A DNA stretch of 56,917 nucleotides from Caldifarciminota bacterium (lineage in GTDB: Bacteria; Hydrothermota; Tepidihabitantia; B3-TA06), in contig JAGMDF010000027.1 in the NCBI GenBank assembly GCA_023128825.1, forward strand, positions 1 to 56,917, read 5' to 3'. Both the position numbers and the translations under genes were made by a program. Position 1 is the stretch's first letter. Each line of letters begins with the position of its first letter. Positions 52,171-56,917 of this stretch are shown piece by piece. Below the pieces are notes generated by a model, which saw only the letters and a program-made list of their open reading frames with translations, was not told where the DNA came from and did no database searches.

Positions 52171-52427
52171 TCACCCTCCTCCTGGAGTATATTCCTTAAC
52201 GCCTCAAGTGCTTCTGCTTCATCCGACCCGTCGGCCTCAAGCAAAACCACACTCCCCTCCTCGGCGGCCAGGGTAAGAAGCGAGAGGATGCTTTTGCCGT
52301 TAACCCGGACCCCGTCCTTGCTGACCCATATATCACACTTAAAACCCTCAGCCAGCTTGACGAACTGGGCCGCCGGACGAGCATGAAGACCGATCTTGTT
52401 GCGTATAACTATTTCAAGCGCCGTCAT
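52167..52427 (-). CDS. ptsH: PTS phosphocarrier protein HPr
   Basis: 86 aa. His15 in GLHARPAA receives phosphate from enzyme I; Ser46 in VNGKSILSLLTLAA is the regulatory site used by HPr kinase in other bacteria. Overlaps ptsI (ATGA) and the IID gene (4 nt). Confidence 0.96.
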   Translation of the reverse strand: MTALEIVIRNKIGLHARPAAQFVKLAEGFKCDIWVSKDGVRVNGKSILSLLTLAAEEGSVVLLEADGSDEAEALEALRNILQEEGE

Positions 52428-52999
52428 AACACTACCCCAAGTATAATCAAAATAGCCAGATTGAAAAGCATGACTGCGCAGAGCAAACCAACTAAACCAC
52501 CTGCTAAGGGCAAAAGGATCCTCTTCACGCGACCAAGGGATGCAAGAACATCGCTAAGCGCTTTCCTGCCCCTCTTAAGTCCCCGTGCGTAACCAACCAG
52601 CCGCTCACCTTGAGCAAAAAGGTTGAAGCCCAACATGAAGATTAGAATTCCGATCAACGGCTGGCCGATAACAACAAAGAACATACCCGCAAGAAGTGCG
52701 GTGGGCCTGAGCACTCGCCAGTAAAGATCGTCGCCCGCAGCGGCAAGGCTCGTCTCAAGGACAGAGGAAACTCGCTCAATACCGGCCCGGTGGCCCTCAC
52801 GGACAAGAACCCCGGTAAGGAAGGAGACGAGATAGGGATTGGTGTTGAACGTTAGACGTGGAGGCTCCACAATCTTCCCGTTCTTCGATCGTGAAGAAAG
52901 CACAAGAGTCATCCCCGGCCTCTGCTCAGTTCTAAAGTTCCAGAGGTTCTGGACGAAAAGCTGCGCGAGGTAGTTCTTTAGAACCTTACCAGCGCCCAT
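52424..52999 (-). CDS. Mannose-family PTS component IID
   Basis: 191 aa from the ATG at 52999. Family marks: NLWNFRTEQRPG, FNTNPYLVSFLTGVLV, and C-terminal membrane segments (about 95-135 and 165-190). It is shorter than usual IID (about 270 aa) because the soluble N-terminal half is compact. IID works only with IIC in sugar transport, and no IIC gene is present. A longer in-frame ORF reaches 53068 but its extra part overlaps a coupled small ORF. Confidence 0.85.
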   Translation of the reverse strand: MGAGKVLKNYLAQLFVQNLWNFRTEQRPGMTLVLSSRSKNGKIVEPPRLTFNTNPYLVSFLTGVLVREGHRAGIERVSSVLETSLAAAGDDLYWRVLRPTALLAGMFFVVIGQPLIGILIFMLGFNLFAQGERLVGYARGLKRGRKALSDVLASLGRVKRILLPLAGGLVGLLCAVMLFNLAILIILGVVL

Positions 53000-53097
53000 A
53001 CAACCACCCAGGTTGTAAATCCCACAAAAAAGGGTGCAAGACGTTTCTTTATCCCGAAAAGGACGCATAAAACCGCTATGATAAGTTGCGGGCTCAC
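52978..53097 (-). CDS. 39-aa membrane ORF between PTS IIB and IID
   Basis: A GTG start shares a base with the IIB stop (TAGTG), with GAGGAG just before it. The product (MSPQLIIAVLCVLFGIKKRL... WVVVWALVRF) has two hydrophobic stretches around KKR. Its end overlaps the IID start by 22 nt. It sits where the IIC gene (about 250 aa) belongs, so it may be a IIC remnant or a small membrane protein in its own right. Confidence 0.5.
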   Translation of the reverse strand: MSPQLIIAVLCVLFGIKKRLAPFFVGFTTWVVVWALVRF

Positions 53098-53422
53098 TAT
53101 CTCCTCTTGCGTTTAATCAATTTCACCACGTCAACGGCCTTTGAGCCTGGAAGATCCCGGGCGATTACCTTAACGCCCTTACGGCTCAACCCCAGTATAG
53201 CCTCGATCTCGCTTGAGTCAAGATAGGGAAACGAAAGGAACTTCTTTCGCCCTCAGAAAAGGAAGTCACTACAGTCCTTAAAGTGTCTCGACGCCAGGCA
53301 TCGGTTGCAATTCGATCGTTAGCCAGGATTATCCCGGGGATGTCCAACGCAAGAACCCACCCCACCATCACCTGGCCGTGGATCAAGCGGTCGTCGACCA
53401 GAAACCACCCTACGGCACTCAC
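53097..53422 (-). pseudogene. Mannose-family PTS component IIB, frameshifted and internally shortened
   Basis: GTG start. The N-terminal frame gives FLVDDRLIHGQVMVGWVLAL with the phospho-His and IILANDRIATDAW, a sure IIB. After about 53250 the frame fails; the next frame continues FPYLDSSEIEAILGLSRKGVKVIARDLPGSKAVDVVKLIK to a TAG at 53097, matching the IIB C-terminus. Joined, the product is only about 107 aa against about 155-160 for the family, so roughly 50 central residues are also missing. Confidence 0.7.
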
Positions 53423-54336
53423 GAGTCCATGGTGGGGATCTCTATGTTGGCCGGGGATACCATATTACCCTGTGAATCTTTGCCCCACACGCGCAGCCGC
53501 AAAGGAAGGGCAGGCAAACGATCCCCGGCAACGACAGGTAAGGACGCCTCAATCGAGCGGTTGGCCTCCAGAGGGGGGATTGTGATATCCAAGATAGTAA
53601 GATATTCCGACAGTTGAGGGTCCCGGACAACGGCTTTCAGGAAGATTGTATCCGAGTCCTTCAAGCCCCGGTTAACCAGGGAAACCAGAAGGCGGCCCTC
53701 CTCGCCTGGTTCAAGGATGCCGTTGCTGTTTCCACCGATGGCATCATCGAACACAACCCCGGCTATCTCAAGACGAGGTCCGATCTTATACTTCGATGCA
53801 GGACCAGCAGTGCCTACGCAGACCCCAAGGGTGAGATAGATTCGGTCAGGTGCATCCTTTACAATCAACGTCCCCAGGGTAGCCTGCAGACCAACCATCC
53901 TCACCGGAGACCAGCGTCCCATAACTTCAAAAGCAAGATAAGGGGCTTTGGCCCGCCAGCGACGCTCAAGGATGAAGGACAGCGGGCCGAGCACATCGTA
54001 GCGTTGTCCCCAACCAGAACCTCTGAGATTGAATGCGACGAAGTGTTTAAAAAACGCATCGTCTCTCCAGAAGGCTATCTTCTGATACAGCGGAACACTC
54101 ACATGCAAAGGCAGGAGTGAACCTATGAACTGACCGCTGTCGCCAGAGCCAAAGCCGTAGGATTCGACAATTGAAGATCCAATCCCTATATAAGATAACC
54201 CCAGGGTAAACTCAACAACGTTAAGCCGATTACATAAAGGCAACCCTACTCCGTAGTGAGCATCAACCGCTGCCCACTCCCGCACCTGGGTATCTCCCCA
54301 AAACGCTGCTGAAAACAGCAGGATTAGCTTAAGCAA
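53419..54336 (-). CDS. Exported protein with barrel-like N-terminus and Ig-like C-terminus
   Basis: 305 aa from a TTG start; no family recognised. Short N-terminal hydrophobic signal (LKLILLFSAAFWG). Residues about 20-190 alternate aromatic and Gly-rich strands, as in an outer-membrane barrel; about 195-300 looks like an Ig/CARDB-like domain (DDAIGGNSNGILEPGEEG, LVNRGLKDSDTIFL). The GNSNGILEPGE block resembles one in the S8 protease at 1738. Its stop overlaps the IIB start by 4 nt. Confidence 0.6.
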   Translation of the reverse strand: MLKLILLFSAAFWGDTQVREWAAVDAHYGVGLPLCNRLNVVEFTLGLSYIGIGSSIVESYGFGSGDSGQFIGSLLPLHVSVPLYQKIAFWRDDAFFKHFVAFNLRGSGWGQRYDVLGPLSFILERRWRAKAPYLAFEVMGRWSPVRMVGLQATLGTLIVKDAPDRIYLTLGVCVGTAGPASKYKIGPRLEIAGVVFDDAIGGNSNGILEPGEEGRLLVSLVNRGLKDSDTIFLKAVVRDPQLSEYLTILDITIPPLEANRSIEASLPVVAGDRLPALPLRLRVWGKDSQGNMVSPANIEIPTMDS

Positions 54337-54342
54337 ATCTTG

Positions 54343-54879
54343 CTACTCGAACTCTGGCGCCCACCTGTAGAAACCATCCAGGGCTTCGGGTTGATAGAAG
54401 AAAATAGAATAACTCTTCTCACCCAGCATGAGAGTGCCCTTTCCCCCGGGAAGCCCTGTGAAGATTGCGAACGACACCTGAAGCTTACCTATACGTTCTT
54501 CCGCGATCAACTCGCCAAGTTCGGTAACCTTGCCGGAGTATACGTTCGCCTCAATATAGGTAGAGCTGAGTTCAACCACCTCAAGAGGGTAGGTTGTGTA
54601 TCCCACTCGAATAGAGGAAGGCTTAACCAGAACCTTCTGACGAACAGGCACGCCGCCTTCGGGTGTCGTCATAGACTCAAGTTCCTGAACGCGTGATATC
54701 ACCTTAATCATAAAGGTCTCAGGTTGCATGAGGGTATCCTGATCTGAGAAAGCGAACCCGATACCTGCCAGTTCCAGAAGATAAACGCCTTCCTCCTTGG
54801 TAACGGTCTCATACGGCACCTGTGTCGCAATCGAGGCACCTACCCCAAACAGCACGGCAAGCGTGACGATCCTTTTCAT
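54343..54879 (-). CDS. Exported protein of unknown function
   Basis: 178 aa; no family recognised. Signal peptide about 1-19 (IVTLAVLFGVGASIA). The mature part is beta-rich, with PVRQKVLVKPSSIRVGYTTYPLEV and a C-terminal aromatic end (YRWAPEFE). It lies 31 nt after the OmpA-family gene and 6 nt before the next, in the same direction, so it belongs to the same operon. Confidence 0.6.
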   Translation of the reverse strand: MKRIVTLAVLFGVGASIATQVPYETVTKEEGVYLLELAGIGFAFSDQDTLMQPETFMIKVISRVQELESMTTPEGGVPVRQKVLVKPSSIRVGYTTYPLEVVELSSTYIEANVYSGKVTELGELIAEERIGKLQVSFAIFTGLPGGKGTLMLGEKSYSIFFYQPEALDGFYRWAPEFE

Positions 54880-54910
54880 CTTAGGCCTCCTAGAGATAAC
54901 GCTCGGCTCT

Positions 54911-56602
54911 TTACATAACCACGATATCTACGCGCCGATTGAGATCACGTCCTGTGTGTGTACGGTTGTCGCCGCGCGGATTGGACTCACCATAACCAAC
55001 AACCTTGATACGATCGTGCGAGATGTCGTGAGAGATCAGGAAATCACGCACCGACTGGGCTCTGCGAAGAGAGAGCTTTTGGTTGGATGCGGCATCTCCG
55101 ACACTGTCCGCGTAACCGTTAAGCTGAATTTTGACCTCAGGATGCGCCTTAAGGACACTAACAGCCTCCTTGAGCGGGGCATAGTCTTGTGGTAAAAGAC
55201 CGGCCTCACCGCGTCCGAAGTAGATCGAACGGAAGGCTATTGGGGGTGGAGGGACCTGGGCCTGGGGGGCCATACGCTCCAGCTTGAAGTCAACCACCAC
55301 CTCATCGGTATCCTCAAGTATCATGCTCTTGTGGGTCTTCTTGTAACCCGCGGCCTGTACGTCAACACGGTAGATCCCCGCAGGCACAACGGCCCGGTAG
55401 TAGCCGGACACAGCATCGCTCTTAAAGGAAGAAAAAACCGTATCCCCGGTTATGCTGACGAAACGAATCACCGCTTGGATGGGAGCGTTGTTAACGGCAT
55501 CTGCTACGGTTCCAACAACCGTAGCTCCTCCAGTAACGGGGGCGAGCTCCAGCATCACCGTACCGCCCTCAAGCTCAATCAGCTCCGAGCCGGTGCGAGT
55601 GGGTACGTAATCAGGATGCTCGGCCACAAGGAAGAAGGTTCCTTCCGGGTACTCCACCGAGAAACGCCCGTCCGTACCGGTAACGTAGGTATCGATCCCA
55701 GGATGCCCCTCTATGCAGATCTTGGCCTCAGCAACAGGCTTCTGGGTAACCTTATCAACGACGATACCGTTTATGTATCCCTCAGCTGTTGGCATGAGAT
55801 CGAAGCCGATACCGACTCCAGCCAAGGCGTGCCAGCGGAAAGGCGTCTGCATAGGCTCGATCTCGCAACCCAGATTGACGTTAAACTTTACAACCCTGCC
55901 TCCGAAACCGAGGCGCAAACCAGGGGTTACACGAAGGTAGTTGGTAAAGTTTCCAAGATCATCCTGAGGTATATCGGCTGTTCCATCTACCAGGATACCA
56001 CCCCACTCAAAGGGCCATACCTCTAAGCCAACACCGGTAAGAACGTTGCCGGTTCCCCCGCTAGGTAGAGTAAGATACTCATACCCGCCGTTTAGATGAA
56101 TCCCAAGCCAGTCGAATCTGAAGGTCATAAGCCCTCGACCGCCGAAGCCAAAAACGCTCGTACCCAGACCCTGCATGTAAGCGAACCCGTCGATACCAGG
56201 TGCAAGGTAGACATTCTTTACCTTGTTGAAGTATATGGGCACTCCCCCCTTCACGGAAAGGCCAAGATCGTTGTAGAGCTCTGCCATACTGGAGCTGTAG
56301 TTCCCGAAGGTCGCGTAACGCCCGTGTCCCCAGAGCGAAAACTCAAGGTAGTGCCAGGGAGTAAAGGATAGGGCCACATAGGGCAGAATCTCCGTAAGCT
56401 GAGCGCTGGTAAGAGAGGTAGCGGGAGCAACCACCGAGTCGATGTTCATCATCGTCCCGAAGGCGTTCAGGTCAATGGTAAGCATACCCATATCCTCGCA
56501 GACACCGGAGTAAACCCTGAAGGTACCGCGATTTCCTAAAACAGTATTGTAGGGAAAGGCCACACTTGCAAGAATCAGAGCCACAAGCACGACTTTTCTC
56601 AT
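54911..56602 (-). CDS. OmpA-family outer-membrane protein with carboxypeptidase-regulatory-like repeats
   Basis: 563 aa from the ATG at 56602, with AAGGAGG; an in-frame extension to 56785 lacks support. Signal peptide about 1-18; a Gly/aromatic beta-barrel region about 20-320; two carboxypeptidase-regulatory-like domains (GYINGIVVDKVTQKPVAEAK about 322 and TVVGTVADAVNNAPIQAV about 400); a Pro-rich hinge (VPPPPIAF); and an OmpA peptidoglycan-binding domain about 465-563 (LNGYADSVGD, LSLRRAQSVRDFL, GYGESNPRGDN). It anchors the outer membrane to peptidoglycan. First gene of the minus-strand operon that includes PTS genes. Confidence 0.92.
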   Translation of the reverse strand: MRKVVLVALILASVAFPYNTVLGNRGTFRVYSGVCEDMGMLTIDLNAFGTMMNIDSVVAPATSLTSAQLTEILPYVALSFTPWHYLEFSLWGHGRYATFGNYSSSMAELYNDLGLSVKGGVPIYFNKVKNVYLAPGIDGFAYMQGLGTSVFGFGGRGLMTFRFDWLGIHLNGGYEYLTLPSGGTGNVLTGVGLEVWPFEWGGILVDGTADIPQDDLGNFTNYLRVTPGLRLGFGGRVVKFNVNLGCEIEPMQTPFRWHALAGVGIGFDLMPTAEGYINGIVVDKVTQKPVAEAKICIEGHPGIDTYVTGTDGRFSVEYPEGTFFLVAEHPDYVPTRTGSELIELEGGTVMLELAPVTGGATVVGTVADAVNNAPIQAVIRFVSITGDTVFSSFKSDAVSGYYRAVVPAGIYRVDVQAAGYKKTHKSMILEDTDEVVVDFKLERMAPQAQVPPPPIAFRSIYFGRGEAGLLPQDYAPLKEAVSVLKAHPEVKIQLNGYADSVGDAASNQKLSLRRAQSVRDFLISHDISHDRIKVVGYGESNPRGDNRTHTGRDLNRRVDIVVM

Positions 56603-56662
56603 AGCAAACCTCCTTGAATGGATTTCCACATTCGTCAGGGCAAGTTCGCCCTCTATTATAAA

Positions 56663-56691
56663 ATTATACAACAAAACTAAGGATCTGTCAA
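56663..56691 (-). promoter_or_regulatory. Promoter of the OmpA-PTS operon
   Basis: Minus strand: TTGACA, 17-bp spacer, TATAAT (both perfect). Leader of about 55 nt ending in AAGGAGG. Confidence 0.88.
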
Positions 56692-56833
56692 GTCCCTTGG
56701 GAACTGAACTTAACAAGGCAAGGCGCACTACATCATGCCTAATCCATATCTGCGAGCGCCGTTCTTGTTGACCCTTACAAGACACGGGCTACTCGATCCT
56801 ACTCTCTTGGACCTCCGTAGGTTCACCAACAGG

Positions 56834-56864
56834 TTTTCCACTTATCCCCATGGAGATACCCACA
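56834..56864. other. Three near-DnaA-box sequences at the right edge
   Basis: TTTTCCACT (56834), TTATCCCCA (56842) and ATACCCACA (56856) match the 9-mer TTATCCACA at 7-8 positions and lie in one tight run. The window ends shortly after, in a short direct repeat of AAAGCTGGTC (two copies). It could be part of an origin or a dnaA-regulated promoter; the evidence is thin. Confidence 0.3.
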
Positions 56865-56917
56865 ACTCGTCAGGTTTGAGTGCTGCTCGTCACAAAAAAG
56901 CTGGTCAAAAGCTGGTC

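Noticed and set aside
1-56917. CRISPR arrays, tRNA or rRNA genes, transposases, prophage
   Set aside because: I looked for regularly spaced repeats, T-arm sequences in cloverleaf context and transposase or phage motifs, and found none. Without a tRNA search program a divergent tRNA could be missed.

Overview
The window reads as chromosomal DNA of an uncultured, deep-branching, Gram-negative (diderm) bacterium. Diderm signs are an OmpA-family outer-membrane protein with a beta-barrel, several exported proteins, and a subtilisin-like protease ending in a FlgD/T9SS-like sorting domain. RNase Y, leaderless promoters, a split archaeal-type GMP synthetase and a DRG-like TGS GTPase point to one of the poorly sampled candidate phyla (WOR-3/Stahlbacteria/TA06-like). 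That placement is inference only; there is no rRNA gene in the window. I saw no tRNA, CRISPR array, transposase or prophage.

Layout. 1-5.4 kb: 3' part of a MutL/GlmL-type ASKHA protein, a frameshifted small exported gene, and a large secreted S8 protease with a C(UACG)G-loop terminator. 5.4-10.2 kb: PIN-domain protein, TGS GTPase, surE, a 64-aa membrane protein and the GMP synthetase pair guaAB-guaAA, with repeat-rich spacers. 10.2-24.4 kb (minus strand): two paralogous methyltransferases plus a Nudix hydrolase; a long pheT - coiled-coil ORF - zapA - 6S RNA - rny - SAM hydrolase-like - hsp20 - lon - exported-protein array; then mnmA and pepA. 24.6-25.9 kb: three tandem Trp-rich exported paralogues behind a consensus promoter. 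26-32.1 kb (plus): rpmB, a SIMPL-domain protein, two Rmd/GMD-like nucleotide-sugar enzymes, a metallo-hydrolase, a GT4 glycosyltransferase and a flippase-like membrane protein, apparently one transcription unit. 32.3-34.5 kb: an Rsb-type (stressosome output) module with a decayed rsbS. 34.6-35.7 kb: lplA. 35.7-39.7 kb (minus): an M15-like peptidase with a coiled-coil tail and two paralogous exported proteins, formed by a partial tandem duplication. 39.8-48.5 kb (plus): DUF3467, cca, site-2 protease, ftsK, tldD, pmbA, folC. 48.5-56.6 kb (minus): an overlapping operon running from an OmpA-family gene through two exported proteins into a decayed mannose-type PTS (IIB broken, IIC absent, IID, HPr and EI intact), then phosphoglucose/phosphomannose isomerase and a sugar nucleotidyltransferase. 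The right edge holds three near-DnaA-box sequences.

Regulation. Seventeen sigma70-type promoters can be read directly. Fourteen have exactly 16 bp between the -35 and -10 boxes. At five genes (PIN, surE, the 64-aa membrane protein, guaAB, pheT) the ATG lies only 5-6 nt after the -10, so these mRNAs should be leaderless; the two exported paralogues at 36.5 and 38.1 kb are close to this.

Strongest leads: the 6S RNA candidate between zapA and rny; the leaderless/16-bp promoter architecture; the Trp-rich triplet; the duplicated M15-tail/exported-protein module; the PTS remnant with a coupled 39-aa ORF; and the noncanonical or frameshifted start of cca.
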